Below are positions 1 through 7,748 of a stretch of DNA of 27,754 nt, piece by piece. The position numbers and the translations under genes are program-made. Each line of letters starts with the position of its first letter. The stretch's first letter is position 1. This DNA comes from a virus, in the IMG/VR virus record IMGVR_UViG_3300032325_000022, positions 1 through 27,754 of that record. One strand, written 5' to 3'. The notes under the pieces are model-generated. The model was not told where the DNA came from. It did not search any database and saw only the letters and a program-made list of their open reading frames with translations.

Positions 1-2
1 CT

Positions 3-641
3 CGCGAACTAATAGCACCGAAGGATAAGTTCGTTGTTGTAATGGTCGCAGCAAACAAAGCCAGCGGTATGGTTCACCGCAAAGCTTTCAGCGAAAACAT
101 TATGGCTTTCTCAATCTTTCAGAAGAAGTATCCAGATGCGATTCTTTATTTACACACAGATCCGATGGGCAGATCAGGTGGCTGGAACTTGCCGAGTTTG
201 CTTTCAAGTTTGAGCATTCCTGAAGACGCAGTATGCTTTCCAGATCCTAACGACTACCGATTCGGTTTGTCGCACTCGGATCTAGCAGCCTTCTATACAG
301 CTTTCGATGTTATGCTCGCAACTTCTTACGGCGAAGGTTTCGGAGTGCCGACAATGGAAGCACAAGCCTGTGGCACTAGGGTAATTGGCTCTAATTGGGC
401 TGCGACTCCTGATCTAGTTTCTGAAGATGGTTGGTTAGTTGATGGCACACCAGCTTGGGATAGTGGTCAGAACGCTTGGTGGCAGACCCCGAACATTCCG
501 TCAATAGTAAAGGCACTTGAAGAAGCCTACGCAGAGAGTCGCGAAAAGTCACAGGTTTCTATTGACTTCGCTAAAGAGTTCGATGTAGAGAATGTCTGGA
601 AGAAATACTGGCTGCCCACGCTAGGCAAACTTCTAGCATGA
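3..641 (+). CDS. Glycosyltransferase, GT4-like, C-terminal part (5' truncated by window edge)
   Basis: The reading frame is open from the first base, so only the C-terminal 212 residues are seen and the true start lies outside. The visible part is the nucleotide-sugar-binding half of a GT-B glycosyltransferase. A stretch KDKFVVVMVAANKA opens the second Rossmann domain, and the GT4 signature GEGFGVPTMEAQACG carries the E-x7-E-type glutamates that hold the donor sugar. Its stop overlaps the next glycosyltransferase by 4 bases (ATGA), so the two are co-translated. Acceptor and sugar cannot be told from sequence. Candidates are virion protein decoration, host-surface glycan alteration or DNA base glycosylation. 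Family is fairly sure, role is not. Confidence 0.8.
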   Translation, partial: RELIAPKDKFVVVMVAANKASGMVHRKAFSENIMAFSIFQKKYPDAILYLHTDPMGRSGGWNLPSLLSSLSIPEDAVCFPDPNDYRFGLSHSDLAAFYTAFDVMLATSYGEGFGVPTMEAQACGTRVIGSNWAATPDLVSEDGWLVDGTPAWDSGQNAWWQTPNIPSIVKALEEAYAESREKSQVSIDFAKEFDVENVWKKYWLPTLGKLLA

Positions 642-1285
642 TTCCAGTATTGGGTTGCGCTACGCTTAGTCGCTTCGATCTAGCGTCTAGGCTTCTTGAC
701 TCAATAGATTACCCAGTTGAACACTTAGTAATCGTCAATAATTCAGGCACGCAGTCTTGGGAACCTAACAAGCCAGATCTAGTAAAAAACATTTGGCACA
801 TAGAAGTCCCTTACGGCTTAGGGCTGGTTGGCGCTTGGAACTTGATTGTGAAAAGCACGCCACACGCTCCGTATTGGCTGCTAGTGAACGATGACGCTTG
901 GTTCGAGTCAGGTGCTCTAGAGAAGATTGCCGAAAGCGCAGATCCCGAAACCCTTAGTTTCTTAGACATTACTCCGACTTGGTCGGCAATACTACTCGGC
1001 GAGAAGGTAGTCGCAGATGTCGGGCTTTACGATGAAAGGCTTTACCCGCTTTATTTTGATGATAATGATTACCAGAGGCGTATTGAAAATGCTGGATTCG
1101 TCATCGGACACATACCTGCGACTATCCATCACGACAACAGTTCAACCCTACAATCGGGCTACCAAGAGAGAAATACTAAAACCTTTCAGGCAAATAACCG
1201 ATTATTCCAAACCAAGATTGTAGACAACGACTACTCTGAGGGTAATTGGTCACTAAAGATTAGGCGGGAAAACAGTTGGGATTAG
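638..1285 (+). CDS. Glycosyltransferase, GT2-like (GT-A fold)
   Basis: This 215-residue protein looks like a short family 2 glycosyltransferase. It starts with the beta strand PVLGCATLSRFD, has a donor-binding NDDAW near residues 84-88 in place of the usual DxD, and a C-terminal block around residues 132-152 (YDERLYPLYFDDNDYQRR) resembling the acceptor/catalytic region of rhamnosyl- and galactofuranosyl-type GT2 enzymes. It is compact and has no membrane segments, so it should be soluble. It overlaps the upstream GT4 gene by 4 bases and the downstream cytidylyltransferase by 10, forming a three-gene sugar operon just upstream of the head-tail connector. Substrate unknown. Confidence 0.75.
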   Translation: MIPVLGCATLSRFDLASRLLDSIDYPVEHLVIVNNSGTQSWEPNKPDLVKNIWHIEVPYGLGLVGAWNLIVKSTPHAPYWLLVNDDAWFESGALEKIAESADPETLSFLDITPTWSAILLGEKVVADVGLYDERLYPLYFDDNDYQRRIENAGFVIGHIPATIHHDNSSTLQSGYQERNTKTFQANNRLFQTKIVDNDYSEGNWSLKIRRENSWD

Positions 1286-1698
1286 TTTATACAGGTGGGA
1301 CTTTCGATCTATTCCACGCTGGTCATGTTAGGTTTCTAAGTCGTTGCGCGGAGTTTGGTAGTGTTGTCGTATCACTAAACACAGACGAGTTTATTGAGCA
1401 ATACAAAGGCAAGCCACCAGTTCTATCTTTCGCAGATCGCAAAGAAGTCCTGTTGTCCTGTCGGTTTGTTGAAAGAGTTGTCCCTAACCTTGGTGGCGCA
1501 GATAGCAAGCCAACGATTCTGGCAGTAGATCCAGACTTGGTTGTTATCGGTTCTGACTGGGCGCGTAGAGATTACTACAAACAAATGGGCTTTACTCAAG
1601 ATTGGCTAGACCAGCGCGGTATCGGACTAGCTTACATTCCCTACACCCAAGGGATTAGCTCCACAATTATAAAAGAGCGTATGACCTTCAGGAGATAG
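1276..1698 (+). CDS. Cytidylyltransferase-like nucleotidyltransferase (TagD/GCT type)
   Basis: A 140-residue protein of the HxGH nucleotidyltransferase family. The N terminus has GGTFDLFHAGHVRFL (HAGH at residues 14-17), and the C terminus has GISSTIIKERM, matching the second nucleotide-binding motif (usually ISTTxI..R) of glycerol-3-phosphate and related cytidylyltransferases. These enzymes join CTP to a phosphorylated alcohol or sugar, giving a CDP-activated donor. The TTG start at 1276 is chosen because it puts the catalytic strand right at the N terminus and overlaps the previous stop by 10 bases. With two upstream glycosyltransferases it may provide an activated precursor. Substrate (glycerol-P, sugar-P or other) is not determinable here. 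Confidence 0.8.
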   Translation: MGLVYTGGTFDLFHAGHVRFLSRCAEFGSVVVSLNTDEFIEQYKGKPPVLSFADRKEVLLSCRFVERVVPNLGGADSKPTILAVDPDLVVIGSDWARRDYYKQMGFTQDWLDQRGIGLAYIPYTQGISSTIIKERMTFRR

Positions 1699-1707
1699 AA
1701 TAGAACA

Positions 1708-2304
1708 ATGCCAATTACTAACGGATACGCAACCCTCGCAGAACTAAAAGCAGTAATGAGAATACCTTCTGCCGATACTGTTGATGACACACTACTTGAA
1801 ACTTCAATCGAAGCAGCCTCGCGGCAACTAGACGGATACTGTGAGCGCGTGTTTTACAGCACCGCTGGAACTAGAGTCTTCGTGCCGAACGACAGTTATG
1901 TTTGTGAAACTGACGATCTAGTTTCTATTACGACAATCAAAACTTCCTCTGACGGAGAAGGTTTCGACACAACTTGGGCAGCCAAAGATTACCAACTAGA
2001 GCCTCTGAACGGTAGAGCTGGCGGTATCGTCACCCCAGCCACACAGATTCGCGCAATAGATGACTTCTTATGGCCAGTCTTTGGTGGTGAAGCGACTGTT
2101 CAAATCGTAGGGACTTTCGGTTGGTCGGCAATACCTATCGCAATCAAACAGGCAACACTAATGCTGGCGCAGCGCCAGTTCAAGAGATACGACTCTCCGC
2201 TTGGTGTTGCTGGTGTTGGAGATCTAGGTGTAATGAGAATAAGCCGAATTGACTTCGATGTTCAAGCGCTTGTCGCTCCATTCCGTAGAGTTAGGTTTGC
2301 GTAA
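1708..2304 (+). CDS. Head-tail connector (adaptor) protein, gp6-like
   Basis: This 198-residue protein begins with an all-helical domain, YATLAELKAVMRIP followed by TVDDTLLETSIEAASRQLDGYC, typical of HK97 gp6 / SPP1 gp15 type head-completion adaptors, in which helices pack into a 12- or 13-mer ring under the portal. A beta-rich middle and a C-terminal helix (IKQATLMLAQRQFKR) follow. It is directly upstream of a tail-completion gene and the major tail protein, the usual order for connector genes. Its stop codon shares one base with the next start. Family assignment comes from the N-terminal pattern and gene order. Confidence 0.75.
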   Translation: MPITNGYATLAELKAVMRIPSADTVDDTLLETSIEAASRQLDGYCERVFYSTAGTRVFVPNDSYVCETDDLVSITTIKTSSDGEGFDTTWAAKDYQLEPLNGRAGGIVTPATQIRAIDDFLWPVFGGEATVQIVGTFGWSAIPIAIKQATLMLAQRQFKRYDSPLGVAGVGDLGVMRISRIDFDVQALVAPFRRVRFA

Positions 2305-2711
2305 TGGCAACAATCGCGCAGATACGCGATGGTATAGCTACTAACCTAAGCACAATCAGCGGTTTGCGCATAACGGAAACTGTGCCAGATAATCCTCAGC
2401 CACCAACCGCGATTATTCAGCCAGCCTCGATAGATTATGACCGCGCGATGCGACGCGGGTTAGATCAGTACAACTTCGTTGTGACAGTTATTGTTGGGCG
2501 AGCTTCAGAAAGAAACGCACAAAACCTGCTAGATCTTTATTGCGCGGGTACTGGAAGCTCATCAGTCAAAGTTGCGATAGAATCGAACCGAACGCTCTCT
2601 GGGGTTATCCAAGATCTTAGAGTCGTTTCAATGAGAAACTATGGTTCTATTCTGGTGGCAGAGCAAACTTATCTAGCTGCCGAGTTTGACCTAGTCGTGT
2701 ACACACAATAA
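2304..2711 (+). CDS. Tail completion / tail terminator-like protein
   Basis: A 135-residue protein with an initial helix (MATIAQIRDGIATNLSTISGLRI) followed by beta strands and a central region NFVVTVIVGRASERNAQNLLDLY. This resembles the lambda gpU / HK97 gp10 type tail terminator fold, which caps the tail tube and joins it to the head connector. Position between the connector and major tail protein supports this. It starts on the last base of the previous stop (TAATG). Sequence similarity alone is weak, so the call leans on order and size. Confidence 0.55.
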   Translation: MATIAQIRDGIATNLSTISGLRITETVPDNPQPPTAIIQPASIDYDRAMRRGLDQYNFVVTVIVGRASERNAQNLLDLYCAGTGSSSVKVAIESNRTLSGVIQDLRVVSMRNYGSILVAEQTYLAAEFDLVVYTQ

Positions 2712-2734
2712 AAACTAGCTAGTAAGGAAAACAA

Positions 2735-3145
2735 ATGGCAAAATTCGTAGTAACAGCAACAAATGTTACACTCAACGGAAGCAACATCTCAGACAGCGTA
2801 GCTCAGGCAACTTTGGAATTGACTGCTGCTGATGTAGATGTAACCGACTTCGGATCAGGTGGATTTACAGAAGTAGTTGGCGGACTAAAATCTGGCACAG
2901 TTTCTTTGGACTTCCATTCAGATTACGCAGCTGGCGCAATTAGCAATCTACTAAACCCGCTACTTGGGTCAATCGCAACTGTAACTCTAAAACCAAATGG
3001 AACTGCTACTTCAGCAACCAACCCAGTATGGACCGCTACTGTTCTTGTGAACAGCATCACCCCAATCTCTGGCGCAGTTGGAGATCTAGCGACATTCTCC
3101 GTATCATACCCAACCTCTGGTTCTGTAACCAGCGCAACCGTATAA
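2735..3145 (+). CDS. Major tail tube protein
   Basis: A 136-residue, almost entirely beta-predicted protein rich in Ala, Ser, Thr, Val and Gly. It reads MAKFVVTATNVTLNGSNISD at the start and has the strand-turn pattern SGTVSLDFHSDY typical of siphoviral tail tube subunits. A strong Shine-Dalgarno AAGGAAAA about 5 bases before ATG matches a highly expressed structural gene, and the same ribosome site recurs before the chaperone (3156), fiber (7749) and 8986 genes. It lies directly upstream of the frameshifted tail chaperones, the conserved place of the major tail protein. It is short for the family (often 150-250 residues). Confidence 0.75.
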   Translation: MAKFVVTATNVTLNGSNISDSVAQATLELTAADVDVTDFGSGGFTEVVGGLKSGTVSLDFHSDYAAGAISNLLNPLLGSIATVTLKPNGTATSATNPVWTATVLVNSITPISGAVGDLATFSVSYPTSGSVTSATV

Positions 3146-3155
3146 GGAAAACAAA

Positions 3156-3419
3156 ATGAAACTGACCCTACGCATTGAGTTTCAAGACGGAACACACAAA
3201 AACATAACTGTTTCTGCTGCCGACATGGTGGCTTTTGAGGATAAGTTCAATGTTTCAATTGCAAAACTAGATGACCCACGAATGGGCTGGCTTCTATTCT
3301 TAGCTTGGCACTCAGAAAAGAGAACTAAGCAGACAGACAAGCCTTACGAAGAATGGCTAGATCTAGTAGATTCGATCGGTGAAACTTCGGACCCAAAAGC
3401 ATCGGCATCAAAGGCTTAG
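3156..3419 (+). CDS. Tail assembly chaperone, short form (gpG-like)
   Basis: The 87-residue zero-frame product of the two-part tail chaperone gene. Its first half (MKLTLRIEFQDGTHKNITVS then AADMVAFEDKFN) and the segment RMGWLLFLAWHSEKR match small actinophage and lambdoid tail assembly chaperones, which bind tape measure protein during tail polymerisation. It follows the major tail protein with the same AAGGAAAAC ribosome site. The frame ends at TAG 3417-3419, but a slippery C CCA AAA at 3392-3398 lets part of the ribosomes move to the -1 frame (see the fusion entry). Identification rests on position, size and frameshift architecture. Confidence 0.8.
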   Translation: MKLTLRIEFQDGTHKNITVSAADMVAFEDKFNVSIAKLDDPRMGWLLFLAWHSEKRTKQTDKPYEEWLDLVDSIGETSDPKASASKA

Positions 3420-3556
3420 GTGACAGCTCAGCTCATTGGTTCATCGCTTCAATAGCAGTCGAATCTGGTATCGCTCCAAATGTTTTACTGGAACAATCAG
3501 ACAGAATGCTTTGGACAATGCACCGATGGCTAGTCGCTAGAAACATTCAGAAATAG
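3156..3556 (+). CDS. Tail assembly chaperone, -1 frameshift fusion (gpGT-like)
   Basis: If ribosomes slip back one base at C CCA AAA (3392-3398), translation continues in the -1 frame from AGC at 3398 to TAG at 3554-3556. The product has 81 zero-frame residues plus 52 new ones, 133 in all. The added part contains GLGDSSAHWFIASIAVESG and ends RMLWTMHRWLVARNIQK, the amphipathic-helix look of gpT-type extensions. That frame has no start codon with a ribosome site of its own and no stops over the whole stretch. The arrangement just before the tape measure region is conserved across siphoviruses. A terminator begins on the stop codon itself. Confidence 0.85.
3392..3398 (+). promoter_or_regulatory. 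Programmed -1 ribosomal frameshift site
   Basis: The heptamer C CCA AAA, split by zero-frame codons, is a canonical X XXY YYZ slippery sequence. Pro-CCA can re-pair on CCC and Lys-AAA on AAA after a one-base backward slip. It lies six codons before the zero-frame stop of the tail chaperone and leads into an open -1 frame of 52 codons. Confidence 0.85.
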
Positions 3557-3586
3557 ATCTCTCGCTTCGGCGAGGGGTCTATTTTT
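3555..3586 (+). terminator. Rho-independent terminator after tail chaperones
   Basis: An 11-bp stem, AGATCTCTCGC (3555-3565) with GCGAGGGGTCT (3570-3580), allowing two G-U pairs, is closed by a UUCG tetraloop in the stable C(UUCG)G context. It is followed by ATTTTTGTCTTT. The stem begins inside the TAG stop of the frameshift product. It would end or weaken the head/major-tail transcript before the tape measure region. Confidence 0.8.
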
Positions 3587-3591
3587 GTCTT

Positions 3592-3600
3592 TGCTACAAT
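3592..3600 (+). promoter_or_regulatory. Candidate extended -10 promoter
   Basis: TGC followed by TACAAT forms an extended -10 element directly after the terminator at 3555-3586. Transcription would start near 3607, about 13 bases before the GTG of the next gene, just leaving room for its GAGG ribosome site. No convincing -35 is seen. A similar TGC-TACACT lies at 7715-7723. Inferred from motif and placement only. Confidence 0.4.
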
Positions 3601-3619
3601 TAGATCAGCGAGGTGTGCT

Positions 3620-4216
3620 GTGGAACTAAAAACCAACATTAGAGTTGATGGTCTAAAAGACACGCTAATTATTCTCGAAGCAATCGAAGGCGATAGCGTA
3701 AAGCAACTAAAGAAAGACGCCGATGTCGCTGTTCGTGGTTCTGGCGTATTCTCCGCAATTAGATCTAATGTTCCTTCGGTAGCGCCGATGAGTGGAATGA
3801 TGCACAATGGTGCGACTAAGTGGGCTGGCATTACAAGCGTAAAAACTGCGATACCACCAATCACACTTAGAAGACTGGCTCGCAAAAGGGACACGCCAAT
3901 TATCTCTATCCACGCCACAGGTTCCCCAGATGGTCTTGGTTTCGATTACTCAGAATTAGCGGGTATTCGCCGACACCCACCACGCTCGCGATCTAAAATA
4001 CCAAGCACAGGTTTGCGCGGTGCTGGTCGCGGTGATGGCTCAATAGCTATTAGAGGACAGGGTGATAACATGATACGAGTTCTAGAAGATAAGTTTGGCA
4101 AACAGCCAGGAAGATTTGCTTACGAGGCAACAATCAAAAAGCGTCCAGCGCTAAACACAGCTCTGCAAGTAGTTCTTGACAAATACGCGGCAATAGTAAA
4201 CAGGAAACTTAGGTAA
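3620..4216 (+). CDS. Phage structural protein of unknown role, before tape measure
   Basis: A 198-residue basic protein starting at GTG 3620 with GAGG six bases upstream. It opens with ELKTNIRVDGLKDTL, reminiscent of the N terminus of HK97 gp10-like tail completion proteins, which start with a beta strand containing a 'v.G...l...l' pattern. The middle holds a Gly/Arg-rich, likely flexible segment (RRHPPRSRSKIPSTGLRGAG) and the C terminus is helical. It sits alone between a terminator/promoter pair and the tape measure gene. It could be a tail-completion (neck) protein displaced from its usual place or a minor tail component. I cannot choose between these. Confidence 0.5.
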   Translation: MELKTNIRVDGLKDTLIILEAIEGDSVKQLKKDADVAVRGSGVFSAIRSNVPSVAPMSGMMHNGATKWAGITSVKTAIPPITLRRLARKRDTPIISIHATGSPDGLGFDYSELAGIRRHPPRSRSKIPSTGLRGAGRGDGSIAIRGQGDNMIRVLEDKFGKQPGRFAYEATIKKRPALNTALQVVLDKYAAIVNRKLR

Positions 4217-4218
4217 TC

Positions 4219-6468
4219 ATGGCAATCAAAATCCCAATTATCACCGTCTTTGACAACAAAGGATTACGCGCTGCCCAGTATCAGCTAAACAAAGTATCTG
4301 GAAGCTTTAGTGCGCTTGGCAGAAACTTCGCTATCGCTGGGACTGCTGTTGGTGTTTTTGCTACTGGTCTTGGTTTAGCGGTAAAAGCAGCGTCTAACTT
4401 CGAGGCTGAATACGAAGGTGTAAACCAAGTATTTGGTAAAGCTGCTAGAAGCGTTCAAGATTTTGCCAGAGCTGCTTCTGAAACTGCTGGTCTTTCTGAA
4501 ACCGCAGCTCTACAAGGTGCTAAAACCTTTGGTCTATTTGCTAGAAGCGCCCAACTAGGCGAAGAAGAAGCTGCTAAGTTTGCGACAAGTTTGGTGCAGC
4601 TTGCTGGTGATCTAGGTTCGTTCAACGATGTCCCGACAGAAGAAGCGCTCGCAGCCCTTCAGTCTGGTCTTATGGGGCAAGCGGAACCCCTAAGAAAGTT
4701 CGGTGTGTTCCTTACGGACACTAAGCTACGCGCCGAGGCTCAGGCATTGGCGATTTACAACGGAACTGGCGCACTAACCGATCAACAGAAAATGTTGGCT
4801 TCTTATAGCTTGATTATGAAAGATACCCAGATCCAGCAGGGTGACTTCGTAAAATACCAAGATACTTTTGGAAACGCGTTCAAGACAGTTCAAAAAGACA
4901 TTGAAAACATCACCAAAGACATTGGTATGGAGCTGCTCCCAATAGTCGCTAAAATCACACCTATTATCGGTGAACTAGCCAGAGAGTTTGGTTGGAAGTT
5001 AGCTAACGCGCTAAAGGCTGTAGATTTTGAGTCACTAATCGGATCTATTGTAGAGTTCTTTACTTTTGTAGTTAGCAACATAGAAACTATTACTAGAGTC
5101 GTTACTGCCTTGTTCTTATTGAACACAGCGTTCAACGCGGTTCGAGCTGCCAGCGGTTTATACAACGCAGCAGCCACGATCTTAAATGCGACATTTACTG
5201 TCACAGCAGGTAAAATCGCGCTTACTACTGGCGCTCTAAAGTTATTCAAAACCGCGCTTGTCACTACTGGTATCGGTGCGCTTGTTGTCGGTCTTGGCTA
5301 CATTATCGAAGCAATTACTAACACCAATGACGCAGCGGAAGACGGAGCACCGAAACTTACCAACTACGGTGGTGCGCTACAAAAGTCTGGGGCTGACGCA
5401 GCATGGGCAGCCAGCAAATACGGTATTGCTAAGGACGCGATCAACGGTCTAAACAGCGCGTCTGCTAATTACAACCCAGCCTTGATTGTCGGACCAGACG
5501 CATTTGAAAGAAAAATGAATGTAGGCAAGTCAGAAGCTCTTTCTAAGTATCTGAGCGTTCAGGCGGAGATTGAAGAAGCTAACGCTCGTGCTAGTAATAG
5601 CGGTGCTGCTGCTGCCCCAGCGCAGTCTTACATCGCGACCCTAAACGCAGCTGTCAAACAACAGAAGCTATTCACTAAAATAACTACAGGTGGAAGGGTA
5701 TCCGAAGGTTTAGCAGCTGACCTTTTGGGTGGTAAAAAGGGACTCGCAAAAGCGAGGGAAATCGCTAAGGGTAATACACAACTAGCAGATAAGCTACAAA
5801 AGAAGTTCAATCAAACTGCTGCTGGTGTAGCAGAATTGAAGTCAATCAAAGATGCTGCTGATAGGCAAACCGAGGCAGATAACGCACAAGCTCTTGCGGA
5901 TCAAAGAGCAGCAGACGCAGCGCGTGACGCAGTAATCGCAGCGGAGAAAGCAGCAGCCGACGAGCGCGAAAGGGTTTATCAGTCCTTCGCTGATTCTGTC
6001 AAATCTATTTTTGGGCAAATAAAAGACTCGATTCTAAACGCATTTACGCTACCGAGCCTTGGCAGCAGCACAGACGCAATTATCCGCAACATGGGCAAAT
6101 TGCTTACTAAGACCAGAGAGTTCTCGAACAACATTACCCAGCTAAGTTCAATGGGATTAGATCCAGTATTACTACGGCAGATTATCTCCGAGGGTCCAAT
6201 AGCTGGCGCGAAGCTGGCAGCGAGTTTGGTTGCTGGTGGAGCTTCTGGACTAGCAGCTATAAACACAGGCTACTCAGAATTGTCGGGTTTAGGTTCTGCC
6301 ATTGGTATGACTGGAACGAACGCAGTATTTGGTGCTGAAAGACAACAGAACATTTACAACATTGAAGTCAATGGCGGTGTGGGATCTGGCGCAACTATTG
6401 GTCAGGCAATCGTAGACGCAATCAAGGCTTATGAAAGAACTTCAGGCGCGGTCTGGCAGGGCGCGTAA
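4219..6468 (+). CDS. Tail tape measure protein
   Basis: A 749-residue protein, the largest in the window, following the tail chaperones as expected. It is alanine-rich and mostly helical. The N-terminal part contains FSALGRNFAIAGTAVGVFATG and SNFEAEYEGVNQVFGKAARSV, typical tape measure phrasing. A central region (about residues 265-365) holds several hydrophobic helices that could act in membrane passage during DNA injection. A coiled-coil stretch rich in Ala, Asp and Glu lies near residues 540-590. By the usual 0.15 nm per residue rule the tail would be roughly 110 nm, fitting a siphovirus. No lysozyme or peptidase motif is apparent. It overlaps the next gene at ATG/TAA. Confidence 0.9.
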   Translation: MAIKIPIITVFDNKGLRAAQYQLNKVSGSFSALGRNFAIAGTAVGVFATGLGLAVKAASNFEAEYEGVNQVFGKAARSVQDFARAASETAGLSETAALQGAKTFGLFARSAQLGEEEAAKFATSLVQLAGDLGSFNDVPTEEALAALQSGLMGQAEPLRKFGVFLTDTKLRAEAQALAIYNGTGALTDQQKMLASYSLIMKDTQIQQGDFVKYQDTFGNAFKTVQKDIENITKDIGMELLPIVAKITPIIGELAREFGWKLANALKAVDFESLIGSIVEFFTFVVSNIETITRVVTALFLLNTAFNAVRAASGLYNAAATILNATFTVTAGKIALTTGALKLFKTALVTTGIGALVVGLGYIIEAITNTNDAAEDGAPKLTNYGGALQKSGADAAWAASKYGIAKDAINGLNSASANYNPALIVGPDAFERKMNVGKSEALSKYLSVQAEIEEANARASNSGAAAAPAQSYIATLNAAVKQQKLFTKITTGGRVSEGLAADLLGGKKGLAKAREIAKGNTQLADKLQKKFNQTAAGVAELKSIKDAADRQTEADNAQALADQRAADAARDAVIAAEKAAADERERVYQSFADSVKSIFGQIKDSILNAFTLPSLGSSTDAIIRNMGKLLTKTREFSNNITQLSSMGLDPVLLRQIISEGPIAGAKLAASLVAGGASGLAAINTGYSELSGLGSAIGMTGTNAVFGAERQQNIYNIEVNGGVGSGATIGQAIVDAIKAYERTSGAVWQGA

Positions 6469-7712
6469 TGCCAGCACCCGCAGTCAAAGTCGAGCTTGGT
6501 CTAGATCTAGGCGATAATTCCCCACAAGGATTTACGCTTGATGACGCGGTAAAAGGCGTGCTAGACAATACCAGCTTTATTTTGGGTGGAGAGTTGTTCT
6601 ATGACATTACCGACAGGCTTACTAGCGTGTCAGTCAAGCGCGGTAAAAGCCAAGCACTAGATCGTATTGACGCTGGTATTGCTGACATCAACCTAAACAA
6701 CAACGACAGAGAGTTTGACCCGCTTTACCCTGACAGCTTGTATTTTGGATTCTTAGTTCCCCGCAAAAAGGTTCGCATTTCCGCTAATGATAAGCCAGTC
6801 TTCTTTGGCTTTATCGAAGACTTAGATCTAAACTACTTGCCTCAAAACAGATCCACCGTATCTATCTCGGTAGCAGACGCGCTCAGCCAATTTACAAATA
6901 CTGGCATTGAAGATTATACGCCTGTTAGCCAGTTATCTGGCGCACGCGTAAACGCAGTTCTTGACTTACCTACTATCGGTTGGAGTTCTACCGAACGAAG
7001 AATAGACGATGGTAATTCCATTATGTTAGACGCAGATGTGGCTGACGGAACAGGCGCTTTGGATTACCTAAAGTTAGTTGCTCTTAGCGAGCAAGGAAAC
7101 TTCTTTATTGGCAAAGATGGCGCAGTTGTATTCCAAGAGAGAAATACTGCCACAAATGCGGTAGATCTTATTTTTACTGACGATCTAACCGCTAGCGCCT
7201 TTACCAAAATCCCATTTAGCAGGGTGACAAATGTTTATGGTTCTGAAAATCTTTACAACCAAATAACAGTCTCAAACGCTGACACAATTCCAGATGAAGT
7301 TTACATAGAAGACGAAGCCTCTATTGGTGCTTACGGCGCTCGCGCTTATTCTGTGTCTAATGTTTTGATCCAAGATCCAGATGAATTAGAAGACATGGCA
7401 ACTCGGTTGCTATTTACTTATTCTGAACCCCTATACCGATTCGATTCGATTACTGTTGAGCTAGACAGGCTTTCAACAGTCAATCAAAACGCGGTTCTAG
7501 ACTTAGAGATCGGTGACATTGTTCAGGTCGAGTTTACGCCGAACGCTATACCACCAGCAATCTCGTTGGCTTGCCGAATACTAGGTGTTTCACATCAATG
7601 GGGATTAGACAAGAAGCAAATTCTATTTAGCCTTGAAACCCTCAACTATGGCGTGTTTGTCTTGAACAGCGATCTATTCGGTCAGCTGGACAACGACAGG
7701 CTCGGCTACTAA
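6468..7712 (+). CDS. Minor tail protein / tail-tip hub-like protein
   Basis: A 414-residue beta-rich protein directly after the tape measure gene, where distal-tail and baseplate-hub proteins are encoded. Features include DITDRLTSVSVKRGKSQALDRIDAGIADINLNNNDREFDP, a phrase common in actinophage and aquatic phage minor tail proteins, where it marks a distal-tail-like domain. FGFIEDLDLNYLP (about residues 115-127) is similar to hub-domain strands. Such proteins form the tip ring that carries fibers. There is no visible enzymatic motif. The start overlaps the tape measure stop by one base. Confidence 0.7.
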   Translation: MPAPAVKVELGLDLGDNSPQGFTLDDAVKGVLDNTSFILGGELFYDITDRLTSVSVKRGKSQALDRIDAGIADINLNNNDREFDPLYPDSLYFGFLVPRKKVRISANDKPVFFGFIEDLDLNYLPQNRSTVSISVADALSQFTNTGIEDYTPVSQLSGARVNAVLDLPTIGWSSTERRIDDGNSIMLDADVADGTGALDYLKLVALSEQGNFFIGKDGAVVFQERNTATNAVDLIFTDDLTASAFTKIPFSRVTNVYGSENLYNQITVSNADTIPDEVYIEDEASIGAYGARAYSVSNVLIQDPDELEDMATRLLFTYSEPLYRFDSITVELDRLSTVNQNAVLDLEIGDIVQVEFTPNAIPPAISLACRILGVSHQWGLDKKQILFSLETLNYGVFVLNSDLFGQLDNDRLGY

Positions 7713-7714
7713 TC

Positions 7715-7723
7715 TGCTACACT
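7715..7723 (+). promoter_or_regulatory. Candidate extended -10 promoter for the fiber genes
   Basis: TGC-TACACT begins right after the stop of the minor tail gene and lies 26 bases before the next ATG, with the ribosome site AAGGAAAA in the short leader. It resembles the element at 3592-3600. No clear -35 is visible. Confidence 0.35.
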
Positions 7724-7748
7724 AAAACACGAAAGACTAAGGAAAACC

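Noticed and set aside
3547-3918. Leftward open frames opposite the 3620 gene
   Set aside because: They overlap a terminator and a supported + strand gene, and show no family-like sequence.
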